NCBI RefSeq assembly: GCF_026212465.1
Contig: NC_080049.1
Location: 14,578,477 to 14,642,476, forward strand
DNA from: Amaranthus tricolor
Lineage: Eukaryota; Streptophyta; Magnoliopsida; Caryophyllales; Amaranthaceae
DNA length: 64,000 nucleotides
Reading direction: 5' to 3'
In this document: one piece after another, positions 1 to 13,900 of the stretch
Numbering within the stretch: position 1 is the first letter of the stretch
Layout: each line of letters starts with the position of its first letter
Program-made: the position numbers and the translations under genes
Notes under the pieces: model-generated
Told to the model about the DNA's origin: nothing
Database searches by the model: none
What the model saw: the letters and a program-made list of their open reading frames with translations, nothing else

Positions 1-1956
1 TCTCTTTATCTCTCATTTTGCCTAGGAACTCATTTTTGGGTTTTCATCCTAGCCACTCATTAATTTTTCCAAGTCTCACTTGCTCACCCACTCATGCCGC
101 TCTTTTGTCTAGGTTGGCTTTTGGGTTTTCAACCTAGCTGGGCTTTTTTCTTTTCAAGTATGTTTCCCTTTTTCATTGAACAACATGTACAAACTCAGTT
201 GTGAAAATCAAAGATACAATATGAATTCAAGCTAAGGTTGTACAAAATATACAAGATAGAGAACATGAGTAGCAAGAGGGTATTCAGCAACCCTTACAGA
301 AAATAGGGTCTTCAGTAACCCTGGATGAAGTAGATCAAAGCATGAATAGAGAATGCAAAGCTAACTAATAAACTCCAATGATGAAGGGGGATAGCACCGT
401 CAGTTGCATCATTACCTCTTATGACATGAAACATCAACCCTTCCTATGGCTCCCCAAATAAAGAGGTTTCCTATCTTAATCTCCCTTGCTCTTATAGAAT
501 AATCTCACTTTGAGCCCATAAAAATCCCAAACCAATTGTCGACCTCATACCCAACCCAGCACAATATCACCACAACCATAACATAATGAAACCAAACAAG
601 CATCCAAACTCCAAACAATGTGGCTCAAATAATGGAGCTCTTGAATCTCGCTATCCAAGAACTATTTTGGACAAAAGAGGATGGGGGCTTTACGTTGGTT
701 AAAATTTATACCTTAAATAAATGCAATGGTTGATAAAGGTGGGTTAAGATATGACAATTTAGTAGAGCTAGAATCATAGATAAGATGGAGATAGGAATAG
801 AGATATACCTGCGGATGCTGTGGCAAAGGATGAAGATCAATAGCAGCTGATGAACACTCACTCTTTTTTTGCCTAGACCTCCTTCACAGGTTATTAGCTA
901 GCATTCTCAAAAAAAAATTTCAATTTTTTTTGAAGAAGGGTTAACAAAAATATTAACAAAAAAAAAAAATAAACAAAAAGAAAAAAATAAAAGAAATAAA
1001 GTCCTAATCTAAGAAAACAATAAAACTAGACTAGAAAAGTAATAAAAACTATAACTAGCAGGCATAGACTCCCCCTCATGCTTATCAAAAGCATTGTCCC
1101 CAATGCTGAACTGCATAGCAAGGGAACAAAAACAAAGAAAATAAAAGCACACAAATAGAGGAAGTCTAATGTAAAAAGATGGTGGGTATGAGGTCTTATT
1201 CGCCCCCTATATTGACCAGCGCCCCCCCATACCCACTCGCTTTGCCCCATATCCACTCGAACACACTATACTCATTCGCCCTATATCTACAATGGAGTAC
1301 TCTATAAATTTTGTGTATTTTTATTAAAAACTATTGACAAGAAAATTAAGGATATAAATTTTATATTAAATACAAATTAGATATACAATTAATATGTAAA
1401 AAATTATGATTTAATGGAGCGTATAATGTGATGTTGGAGTGAAGGTGAGGTAAGTATAAGGTCGGTATATACCTATGATGGGTGCCCATAGTGAATGGAG
1501 ATTAGTTTGAATGCATACCTAGGTAGATAAACACGAGTATAAAAATTTTATCCATCATAAATGATGAGTAAATGATGAGTATAAAATTTTTTAAAAGATA
1601 TGAATATAAGAAAGACCTATTGCACTTGTCGCCTAATTTGCCATCCTTATAACTCATATATGAGCCTCTCAAAAAGAGACATACTTATATAATACCTATA
1701 TTTAGCTCAAAAGTAGTAGAGATGGTAAAAATTAAAATTAAAATATTATATATTAAATTAATGTTAAATAAACAAACAAAAATAGAAAGTAAATAGAGTG
1801 AGTCTCATGGATAAAAAGGAGTAGAAGTGAAATAATATCAAGAACTAATTTCAATACTCTCAATTTGCCGACTTCATTATTATTACAATCACCCAAAAAT
1901 TTCTCGCTCTATCTTTTCTCGTCTTCTATCTTTATCACAATCACAAATAATACGCC
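1..1956. other. AT-rich intergenic region upstream of the CTLH gene
   Basis: No convincing coding region is visible. Positions 900-1020 are A-rich runs. Positions 1060-1120 look like non-coding decayed repeat sequence. A probable hAT-like relic lies at 1174-1655 (listed separately). The last 100 bases before the start codon at 1957 are pyrimidine-rich and are probably the 5' leader of the downstream gene. No clear TATA box could be placed. Confidence 0.5.
1174..1655. repeat. Possible decayed hAT-type MITE
   Basis: The left part has GC-rich repeated blocks around CCCATATCCACTCG (1180-1290) inside AT-rich DNA. The right edge reads TTGCCATCCTTAT, which resembles inverted ends of plant hAT elements (GGATGGCAA). 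The left edge AAAGATGG is only a weak partner. I found no matching 8-bp target duplication, so the limits are approximate and the call is tentative. Confidence 0.3.
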
Positions 1957-4900
1957 ATGGATTCAACGCCGGTGAATTGGGAAGCTTTGGATTCCCTCGT
2001 CATCGAATTCGCTAAATCTGAAAATCTGTTCCACGAAAACGACGCCATTTCTTCTCTTTCTCCTCCTTCTTCTCCTGCTTCTTCCTCTCTCTCTCCTCCT
2101 CCAGCTTCACCTTCTTCATATTCGTCTTCTTCTGCTTCTTCTTCGTATCAATCTCGTCTATTGATTCGTCGAATTCGCCTGCTTTTGGAGTCTGGTGATG
2201 TAGATTCTGTTTTGGATCTTCTTCGTCTCCATGCTCCTTCCATTTTGCTCGATCGCCGCCTCCTTTTTTGCCTCCAGAAACAGGTAATAAATGATATATT
2301 TAAGGTTTTTTTTTATTTTATTTTTGAATTATTTTTGACTGATTATTTTGATTGAAGAAATTCATTGAGTTATTGAGGAGAGGAACTCCGGAAGATCGCG
2401 AATCTGCTATTGAATGTTTGCGAAATTCACTTGCTCCTTGTGCTCTTGATGCTTATCCAGTATGAAACTTATTTCCTTATTTTTTTGTTTTGTTTTGTTT
2501 TTGTTTTTTTTTTTTTTTTTTTTTTTGTGTGGCAATAGTCGGTGTTATTAACGGCCAGGTATTTATTTTTGTTTGTTTTGAAGGAAGCGTATGAGGAATT
2601 TAAGCATCTTCTTCTCGCTTTAATTTATGATAAAGATGACAGCAATTCTCCTGTAGCTAGAGAGGTATTGTTACATAAGACTTTTGGTCTGTTGCTATAG
2701 GGTACGAATTTAATTTTCTGTGCTTTGAATTGTAGCATTTGAATGTTGTGGACCATTTATATATTTGCACTTTCCAATGCTTAGAAAGCTGGTAATTTTT
2801 CATCAAACGTGGTGAGTTTTTATATTTTGAAGTCTACTTTCATCCTGGCTGTAGATAATGGGACACTGATTAGAGACACTATCATTCACCTTTCTCTAAT
2901 AATCAAGGGCCAACTTGAATACGCTTTTCCATGAATCCTTAAAAACTCCAGTTCAACCTTCTCTATTGACTCATTTGTTATTCTTTGTTATGTTTGAGGC
3001 ATTTGTGGTGATTTCTAATAATCCAGTAATTATGTTTTTGATACTAGTTTGATACTTATGAGTGTTTGGATATGAGCAAAAACTCTCCTCGAATAATTGC
3101 CAAACCGCTAAGATCAATAACTCATCAAGATAGCCTCTTATAGATTTTATGCAAGAAGGTTGTTTTAACATCTAGTAGCTCAAGTAGCAAATCAAAATGT
3201 GCAACTATTACTTGTAGCACTAATATAGGTGTGTCGTACCACTAGTGAGATCCTTTAGCAACTAGCCTAGGCTAACTTTGTGATCCTCCAAAGTTCCTAT
3301 TTCCTTTTTGAAAAGCCACTTGCAACGAATTATTCTAGGAGTTGTAGCACTTTCACAAGACAAATCAAATCTTCTATACAATTTCTTTGACTAGGAGCTT
3401 TTCGGCCTTACATATGTCCTATCACTTTGAGCGTCTTCCTTGGGTATGTGATAGATTGGTTTTGCCATGGATATGGATAATAAGAAAGCATTGTTAGTGC
3501 AAAAATAATGGTAGATTATAGAATAGTAGGAAATTGTAATTATTTCCGATGTAATGACATTGATTGGGACTTTACGTCCTTCATTAGTAATACCGCAAGT
3601 GCACGGCATAGCGTAGTACGTCGGCAAGTACGGGTCGAATCCACAAGGAGTGGGGGTTAAGTTAATAGTTTCTCGATCGATTAGTATGTTCGAAAACGTA
3701 TAATATGATGTTTGGAGATAGAAATAATTAAAACAAGCAATTAAAAGTACTTAATGAAAATAAATCATAAAAGTAAATAAGGATACAATGAACTAAAAGC
3801 AAGGATAAAATGATCAATAAACTAAGAGGCGTAGGCTAGGCTTCAATAATAGGAGTAGTAAACTAAGAGGCATAGGCTAGGCTTCAATAATAGTACATCA
3901 ATGGTTGAAGAATTCCAAGTTGCAAAATATTACAATAAAGGATGAAGTTAAGATTGTATTTGGAAAGTGAAAATACTTAATTGAATTGAAAGGGAAATTA
4001 TGCTAACACTTATTCTTAATTGAAATGAAAGCAAAGCTATGAAAAATACATAAAAATTACTCAAAATGATAGGTAAAAACTGAGATGATAGCTCCTTCTT
4101 CCTCTTCTCTATTTATAGGTTTCAAGAACAATTAGGGGGTGGTGGTTTCATGATTGCTCCACCGCCCCTAGGTTGTAGGAGGGGGGGGGGGGGTGCGACC
4201 CCTAGTGGATAGGGTAGGGTGGCTGGCAGTCTTGGCAGCAGCAATTAAAAGCAACAAATGTAATTGGACCTCGAATGATGCTTTAAAAAGATCGCACATG
4301 CTGCTGCCGCCCATTTCGCTCGACTCGAGTGAATCCCGCTTGACCAGTCGAGCCATCATCAGGTCCAACATCAGAAACTTCAACAATTGAACAGAATGTG
4401 CAATTTAGCTCCGCTTGACCTGAGTCATCTTGCTCGACCAGTTGAGCGGATGTATTGTAACCTGGGTTGAATCTTGCTGATGGTCAGAAGCTCTGGAAGT
4501 TTGAATGTACTTCGCTCAACCCGAGCCAACTTTGCTCGACCGGTCGAGCGAGCTTCAGATATGTAACACTCAGCTTCTAGCTCGAGCAATGCTGCTCGAG
4601 CCACCTTGGCTTGAGCCTATTTTGGTCGAGTGGATCTATTTTGGCTTCTTTTTGTGGCTTGGCTCATGATGTTTAACTTCTTTGAGCTCTCGTTATTTAG
4701 GTGAGCAATGTATGCAACCAAAGGGGCTAGTTTATGCTCGGTGTTGATGATTAGATCCTGAAATGAAACAAAATACCAAAGCAACAAAACAAGCGTAAAA
4801 TCCAATAAACCAATGCGATAACATGTACTTTCCTCATGCTAAACAAGCCACTTATAGGGGTAAAAATAAAGATAAAATGTAGCTAACAAACTCCTCTAAG

Positions 4901-7900
4901 CCAGACCCTTGCTTGTCCTCAAGCAAGCATTGCATTATCATAAAGAGAAAAGAAAATCGAGAACCAATCATAGATGCTCATGAATGATCTAACAACAGCT
5001 ATAGTCATGAACGCACAAGCCACAATTTATCAAAAGATGTATGATAGATTAGCAAGCTAAAAATTTGAAGTGTGTTCCTGTTCTACAAATTATCCTCAAA
5101 ACAAGTTGTCAAGCAATGACCTTACCATACTGAATCTAAGACTCACAAACCAATCACAATGGGTATAAGTGGACCTCACTTTTGGATATGTTAGCCAAGA
5201 TGAACAACCACACTCAACTGTTTAAAGTTACGCTCATGCCCTCATCCTATGGCTCAAAGTGATGTGAGCCTCAAAATAGAGATGTGCCAAAGTTTCGCAC
5301 CTCGGCTAAGACTTCACTAGAAGTAGGTGGATCGACCTAAAAGAGGTGAATTGGTAAAGGTTAGAGTGAGATTAAATGTAGAAAGGGTAAGGAAGGGTAA
5401 GGTTATAAAAAGAGGTAGCATAACTAGTTAGTTAACCCAAACAAACCAAAATGACCCATGGTTTCACATAACTTGGCATTTATTAACTACTAATATTTTT
5501 TCTATACAAATTTTTGACTTCTTTTTTCTTTCTTTATTTTCTTTTTTTTTTGATATAAAAACAAACACTACACTACCAAAAGTGGGTAGTGAAATCAAAG
5601 GACTCTTAGAGTCGTATAATACCAACTAAATTTATACAACTGTGTCTAAAATCGAAATATCACCATGATATATGTAAGTGGTGACTTCAAGAAAATATAA
5701 GAAGACAAATGCATGCTAAAAACTCAAGCCAAGTGTGATAAGCCAATCACCATCATACCATCAACCAAACAAACTAGTATGCAAAAGAGTTAGTGATGAA
5801 GGTGAAAGAAGGTGGAAGTGAAAGGATAAAAAAGAAAATGGAATGCTCGAATGAGATATGAAAGAAAGTGAGGTATAATGTAGGTTAACAAAAGGGTAAG
5901 AAAAAAAGGGAATAAATTATCCAAACTAGCAACTAGATCCATATAATACTCAAGTCCTTCAAGTCATGCCTAGTGCGCTACAAATCTACAATCTCATTAA
6001 TTTACGTGAATGCATGGTAGGGGCTCGATAAATACTCACGGGTTCAAAATATGTCCACAAATACCCAAAGGCGGTGCCACAAACCAAATCAATGCTCAAC
6101 TATTGTTTTGAAACCTCAAAGTTCACAGGATTGCAAATCAAAAAATTTAGAAGAAATAATCTAAACTTGCCACGGTATCATACTTAAATAAAAAAATATG
6201 GCCCAAAATGAAATCAAGTTAGCTACCGAAGATCAAAAATGTGCATGAATGTGATTCAAGGTATCGAAAACATAATTGAATTAAGAAAATAGTAAGCTAA
6301 ATTACAAAAGTAAAACAAACAGAAAGAAAATCAATGAAAGCATGCATATATACACAAGAACCTAAGGAGACCATAAACACAACACCTCCCTGAAGCCAAA
6401 CTGAGCAGTGTCCTCAATGCGACAAAAGGGCTTTAGAGAAGGTGCGAGGATTCTAGTCGTCAGTGTCATCTCCCTCTTCATCCTCTTCATCTCCTTAATC
6501 ATTATCTTCCTCATCATCATCTCCCTCTTCCTGTGCTCCAGGACCAAAAGATGTACTAGCGCCCCCCCAAAACCGTGGATATAACCACAAAATCACCTGG
6601 TGGCGGTGTGTACCACGATAGGTGCACATGATCCGGGGCGACATGCCCCTGCCGGTAATGATGGTCATATACCGGATATTGGCTTCGCTGGTAATCGACC
6701 ATGAATTGGTCGATCGGGCTCTGTTGCGCCTCTATCCGGTCAAATTGCTGATCAAAGCCGTCCATACGCAGGTGTAAGTGCTGTAAAGAGGCCAGGACGA
6801 GATCAGGGTCGGTATGATGGGGTGAAGGTGGGGGTGGAGGTGCTGCATGAGAGTTGCCACCAAACTCGAAGGTAGAGGATGGGTCTCCTTGCTCAAATGC
6901 AGGTGAGGGGTGACGTTCTTCGTGTGTAGAAGAAGAGCCACCTCGTCTCCGACGGGAGTACTGGTTGGGGAAAGCCTGTTGTGGTGGCCTTTCCACTGCT
7001 AGAGGGTCGGTATGATGGGGTGAAGGTGGGGGTGGAGGTGCTGCATGAGAGTTGCCACCAAACTCGAAGGTAGAGGATGAGTCTCCTTGCTCAAATGCAG
7101 GTGAGGGGTGACGTTCTTCGTGTGTAGAAGAGGACCCACCTCGTCTCCGACGGGAGTACTGGTTGGGAAAAGCCTGTTGTGGTGGCCTTTCCACTGCTAG
7201 AGGGTCAGGTACCCGCCCTCCTGGTCCAAAGAGATATGTGGGACGATTAGGGATTAAGTCGGGAAGAGCTTGGGTGGGGAGAGGGATACCTATTTGCCGG
7301 TCATGAAGCTTCCACCATGTTTGACCATTTGAAAGCTCTAGCCACTTAGATTGAACTAAGTGGGTCATGCTGATGGTGGTGGCCTCTCTAGGTAGTACCC
7401 CTTCTCCTCTCCAACCAAAATGCATAGCAATTTGGGTGATGAGTCCGCCAAACTGTATCGGTGTTCGAATAGTGTTAGGTTTATTAATAGTATGGCGGAA
7501 TTTGTGGACTAGGAATCTAGCTAAGTTAAAGGTAAAACCCCATTCAGGGCAGAGGAATGAGCCTAAAATAATTAGATCGTTACTATTGGCCTTATTGGAC
7601 TTAGATTTGGCCGTGATGGTGAAAGCGATGAACTTGAGCCAAATCCTGATAACAGGGTGATGAACTTTTTCGAAACTAAATTCTGCAGGTTGGTCAAGTG
7701 TTCTCCTGATATTAACGGCCAAATTTGGGAAGGGTGCTGTTCATAGTCTAATCCTCCCCCCATGTCGTTCAGACCAAATAAATCAGCAAGCTCAGTCGTA
7801 GTGAGCTGCGCTCAATTCCGTCTATCCTATAATACAATGAGGTTTCCCCAAAGTCATCTTGTGTTATAGTCAAGGAACTTAAGAACTCGAAGACTAACTC

Positions 7901-10900
7901 AGGATATGTTTCTCTATGCATATTTAACATAAAACCCATGCCTATTGCTCTAAAAAATTGCATAGCATACTCAAATAATCCTAGGTTTTTAAGCACATTA
8001 GCACAAATAAACCTAGTAGGAATAATGAGCCTTTCTTTGAGATTTTGAAACTTATCTCTTGGTGTTCATTCCTAAAAATTATGTTGGGGTAGTCCTCGTC
8101 GGTTTCAACTTTTTGTGGTGAAGGAGTCCTTTCTCTCCTCCTTTGCCTCCTTGGTGCCATTAGCTTGTTTTGGTTGATGATGTTCCTAAAACAAAGATTA
8201 AACAAGCAAAGAACACAAAATCTCTACTAAAAAGCAAAGATTAATTAGTAGAAAACAAATAAAAACTCAAGTCTTGAAGAATTTAACAACTTTTACCTTA
8301 ATCCTACGAACTCTAATTTGGATGGATGTTGATGAGAATGGAACAATGTGGATGTAATTGATGAATTTGAAGGGTGAAATGTTGTTGTTGATGAGTGAAT
8401 GTAGAAGATTGAAAGATTTTAGGGCTTAGGGATTTGAGTTTTTAGTGAGAGAAAGTAGGAGGAGATGATATTGCTCGAGTGAGAAATGAAGGATTAGTCG
8501 AGCAAAACTGAATTTAAACGCGAAATCTGTCAGAACTGCATCTCGCTCGACTTGTCGAGCGAAGTACAGGTTTCATTTTTTTGCATTCTGTTTTGCTCCT
8601 GATGCTACTCGAAAAAACTTAATTATTTGCTCGAGTGGTCGAGCGAGCTAATGAAGGGCTGCTCGACAGGTCGAGCAAATCCCCTACTTCACTACGTATG
8701 CCTGCTCATCGCTCGACCCGAGCCAACCTTGCTTGGCTGGTCGAGCGAATTGTTTTTTCAGCTGATAATCAATTAGAATACCTGCAGTGCAATGTTATAT
8801 TTGAAATACCCCTTTGCTCGACCCTGCAGCATCAGTACAAGCATGCTATATAAAATATGTTACATAATAAAAACAAAAACAAGAAATAAAAGTGAAAATA
8901 CACAAAAACATACTAGAGTTGGGTTGCCTCTCAACAAGCGTTCGTTTAAGGTCGTTAGCTTAACCGTTGTGCATTATTCATTGAGAACACGTGGGGGCTC
9001 AAGCTGCATTACCATTGGTCCCGCTAAAGGCTCAACTGCGCGATAGTGTTTGACACGTTGACCATTCACTTTGAATGTTTTCCCTTTCGCATTCGACAGC
9101 TCGATGGAACCATAGGGGAATACCCTCGTGATCTTGAATGGACCCGTTCAATGTGACTTCAGTTTCCCTGGAAATAACCTCAAACGGGAGTTAATAGTAA
9201 CACCAATTGTCCAACTTCAAAGCTCCTTCTGATAAGATCCTTGTCATGCCATCGCTTGGTCTTTTCCTTGTATAGCTTCGAACTCTCATGCATCCAAGCG
9301 TATCTCATCAAGTTCATTGATATCTAATAACCTCTTCTCACCAGCACGCAGTAGATCATAATTAAGAGCTTTGATTGCCCAAAATGCTCTATGTTCAAGC
9401 TCTACTGGTAAATGTTGCCGTCTATCGTTGATCAATACCCTTGGTGTGCTAAATCGCGGAAAAATTTGTTTCTTGAAAAACTTGGTATCCACGCGTGCAT
9501 CATTGGTAGGAGATGCAATAGCCTCTACCCATTTTAACACATAATCAACTGCCAGCAAGATATACTTATTCCCATAGGAGGATGGGAATGGTCCCATGAA
9601 ATTCACCCCCCATACATCAAAAACTTCGATTTCTGGGATGTTGTTGAGTGGCATTTCATTTCTTCTTAAAATATTCCCTGTTCTTTGACATCTGTCGCAG
9701 GATTTGACGTAGGCATGTGTATCCTTGAACAAAGAAGGCCAATAAAAACCACAATGAAGAATTTTTGCAGCAGTCTTGGAGGTACTAGCATGTCCTCCGC
9801 CGGGCAGATCGTGGCAATGCGAGATAATAGAAGATACTTCTTGTGGAACACACCTTCTAATTACACCATTAACACACAGATACAGGAATGGCTCCTCTCA
9901 AAAATGTCTCTTGACATTATAGAAAAACTTTTTCTGCTGAGATGAGTATTCATCAGGAATGATTTTCGATTTCTAGGATGTTGTTGAGTGGCATTTCTTT
10001 TTTTCTTAAAATATTCCCTGTTCTTTGACATCTGTCGCAGGATTTGACGTAGGCATGTGTATCCTTGAACAACGAAGGCCAATAAAAACCACAGTGAAGA
10101 ATTTTTGCAGCAGTCTTGGAGGTACTAGCATGTCCTCCGCAGGGCAGATTGTGGCAATGCGAGATAATAGAAGATACTTCTTGTGGAATACACCTTCTAA
10201 TTACACAGTTAACACACAGGCTATATAGGAACGGGTCCTCCCAAAAATGTCTCTTGACATTATAGAAAAACTTTTTCTGCTGAGATGAGTATCCATCAGG
10301 AATGATTCCACTTGCTAGATAATTAACCAAATCGGCATACTATGGAACACTTGTCATGCTTACAGCTAAGAGACACTCATATGGAAATGAATCATCAATT
10401 GGGGCTTCCAAACTTAATCCACCATCATGAATCAGCCGGGATAAGTGGTCGGTAACAACATTCTCCGCACCCTTCTTATCCTTCACTTCTAAATCAAACT
10501 CTTGCAGTAGGAGAATTCACCGAATCAGACGAGGCTTAGCATCTTTCTTTGCCATCAAGTACCTCAAAGCTGCATGATCGGTGTGGACGATCACCTTTGA
10601 TCCTAACAGGTAAGGCCTAAATTTTTCTATGGCAAATACAATTGCCAAAAGCTCTTTCTCTGTTGTTGCATAATTCATCTGAGCTGGATCCAACGTCTTA
10701 CTCGCATAATAGATGGCATGCAACTTGCCATCCTTCCTTTGACCTAAGATAGCCCCTACAGCATAGTTACTTGCATCATACATGATTTCAAAGGGGATGT
10801 TCGAATCCGGCGGTTGGATAATAGGAGCAGAGATAAGAGCCTGTTTCAATCTGTTAAAAGCTTCAAGGCAATCGTTAGTAAACAGGAATGAGGCATCTTT

Positions 10901-13900
10901 GGCGAGGAGCTCAGTTAGAGGCCTAGCAATCTTAGAGAAATCCTTGATAAACCTCTGGTAAAAACCAGCGTGACCAAGGAAACTCCTTATTCCCTTAACA
11001 TCAGAGGGAGGAGGTAAACGCTCTATGACCTCTACTTTCGCTTTATCTATCTCAATGCCCCTGTTGGAGATAACATGACCTAACACTACCCCTGTTGTAC
11101 CATAAAATGGCTTTTTGCCCAGTTTAGGGCGAGGTTGGTCTTCTTACACCTGCGGAGCACCTTTTCGAGGTTGCTTAAACATGCTTCGAAAGATGTTTCG
11201 TACACAGAAAAATCATCCATAAATACCTCTATAAAATCCTCAATAAAATCAGAGAAAATGATCATCATGCATCGTTGGAACGTGGCGGGGGCATTGCAGA
11301 GACCGAAGGGCATCCTTCGATATGCAAAGGTCCCATAGGGACAAGTAAAAGTGGTCTTTTCCTGATCATCTAGATGGATAGGGATTTGGAAAAATCCAGA
11401 GTATCCATCTAAATAGCAAAAATATGAATGATTTGCCAAACGTTCCAACATCTGATCTATAAAAGGCAAAGGGAAATGATCTTTACGGGTTGCTTTGTTC
11501 AATTTTCTGTAATCTATGCACATTCTCCAGCCCGTAACTGTTCTAGTGGATACTGACTCACCCTTATTATTTTTTATAACAGTCATTCCACCCTTTTTGG
11601 GCACTACCTGTATGGGGCTAACCCACCCTTTTCATATTAGTATTCAATCTCCTTTGAGGTTCTATAGATGTGGCATGATCATCATCAAGAAATATTCTAT
11701 GCATGCAAAAAGATGGACTTAAACAAGTGATATCATCTATTGAATACCCTATGACACTCTTGAAATTTTTAATCAATGCAATCAATTGGTCAAGCTGGGT
11801 ATCATTTAATTCAGCATTAACAATTACTGGATAAGTTTCATTTTCTCTTAAATAAGCATATCTCCAAGGCGGTTTCCATCATTGGTTCCATATAGAAATC
11901 TGGTTCATCTAACAACTTCTTCAAACTTGCGGCTTCTGAGCACCTTCCATCCTCAACTCCTTCTAAAATTGACCTCAAACGGTCAACATACTGTGGATGC
12001 ATAATCTCAACCCTTGCTACTTCTGCTCTGCACAGTGATTCATTGGTGGGTACTTTTCATCATTGATGGAAGATGAAACTCAACGTCTTCCCCCAAGATG
12101 TTCAATGTAAGCTTGCCATTGAACACATTAAAAACAGCCCGTGCAGTCTTCCTTAAATCTCTCCCAAGAATGATAGGTATGACATGATCTTCAACAATAT
12201 CCATAATCACAAAATCACAAGGGACATGGAACTTCCCTATTTGAACTGGCAAATCTTCAACAACTCCAACTGGAAACCTTACTGATCTATCGGCTAGCTG
12301 CAAAGACATTCTTGTTGGCTTGATTTCCGCATTGATCCTCTTGCATAAAGACAGTGGCATAATACTCACACTAGCTCCCAAATCAACAAGTGCTTTATTG
12401 ACCAAAACTTCACCAAATTTGACTGGAATGGTGAAACTCCTGGGTTCAGCTTCTTTTTTCGGCACCTTGCACTCTAAGATAGCGTTGCATTCTCCTCTTA
12501 GTGCTTCTACGCCTGTTTCTGGCAGCTTCCTTTTGTTAGATAATACCTCATTTAGAAATCTTGCATAAGAAGGCATCTCCTTTATAACATCTATGAAGGG
12601 AATGTTTATTTCAAGCTTACTCAGAACTTCTAAAAACTTTTCATATTTTTCTTTAAGCTTGCGACGCGCTAATCTCTGTGGGAAAGGAACAGGAGGTACA
12701 TCAGTGGTGGGCTTCTTTCTCTTCTCTGGAGCAGGTGCTGGTTGTTCCTCCTTTTCCCCCTCATCAGGTGCTTCTTCTTCTATTACCACCTCTTCTTCAT
12801 TCTCAACAACCATGGGTGGAGGATTATAGGTGGTGCCGCTTCTTAGTGTGACTGCATTTACATGTCGGAGGGGTTTTTCTCGGTGTTGCTTGGCAGCTGT
12901 CCACTGGGTTTGGAAAGATTGCTTAATTGCTGCGCCATCTGTGCCATCTGATTATCAATGATTTTGTTGTGTGCTTGAATCTGGTGGATGGCACTAGAAG
13001 TGTCAGCATTAATCTTGGACTAGGTGGCAATGAAGTTCTCCATCATGGATTCCAAATTTGATTTTTGCGGTGAGTTTTGTGGTGGAGGTCTTTGAAGCCC
13101 TGGGGGTTGTTGGTTATTTGGTGGAGGTTGGTGATATGATGGTGGGTTCAATAATGCATTGGGATTTTTATATGAAAAGTTGGGGTGATGCCTCCAACCT
13201 TCATTATAAGTGTTGGAAAATGGATTGAACGGTGGCTTCCCTTGGTTGTACACTGCATTAACTTGTTGGCTTGATGATGATTCTGCAGCTGCACATTCTG
13301 ATGGGGAATGACCTTGGATTCCACACACTTTACAAGGCTCTAGTGTGTTCCCTACACGCAATTGGTCCATCCTTGACAATGCGTGGACAGAGTTTTGAAT
13401 GGTAAGTAATGCATCCACTTCATATTTTCCACCTTTCTTGTTATTCCTTTTATCTCTCCAATGGAAGTTCGAGGACATTTCCTCGATTATCTGCTTGGCT
13501 ACCTCGGGGTTTTTGGCCATCAATGTTCCTCCAGCTGTAGCATTTACTGAAATTTGTATCTCGTCCCTAAGATCATTGTAAAAAATTCTAAATTAAGAGC
13601 CAGTCTGAGATTCCATGGTGCGGGCATTTCCTTTGTAATCCTTTATATCTTTCCCAAGCCACGTATAATGCTTCACCATCTTCTTGACAGAATGAGGTGA
13701 TATCATTATGTAGTTTAGCAGTTTTGGTTGGTGAAAAGAATCGAGCAAGGAAAGCCTTAGATAATGCCTCCCAAGTGCGATACTTGTTTGGCCCTTCAGA
13801 TCTTAACCAATCTCTTGCCTCACCACGGAGTGAGTAGGGGAAACAAATCAGCTTCATTTGTTCATCAGAAATCCCCTGATATTTCACAGTGCCACACTTG

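Noticed and set aside
4168..4390. Short ORFs on both strands around a G-run and GTCGAG palindromes
   Set aside because: They lie wholly in the Athila LTR and overlap each other; no protein similarity.
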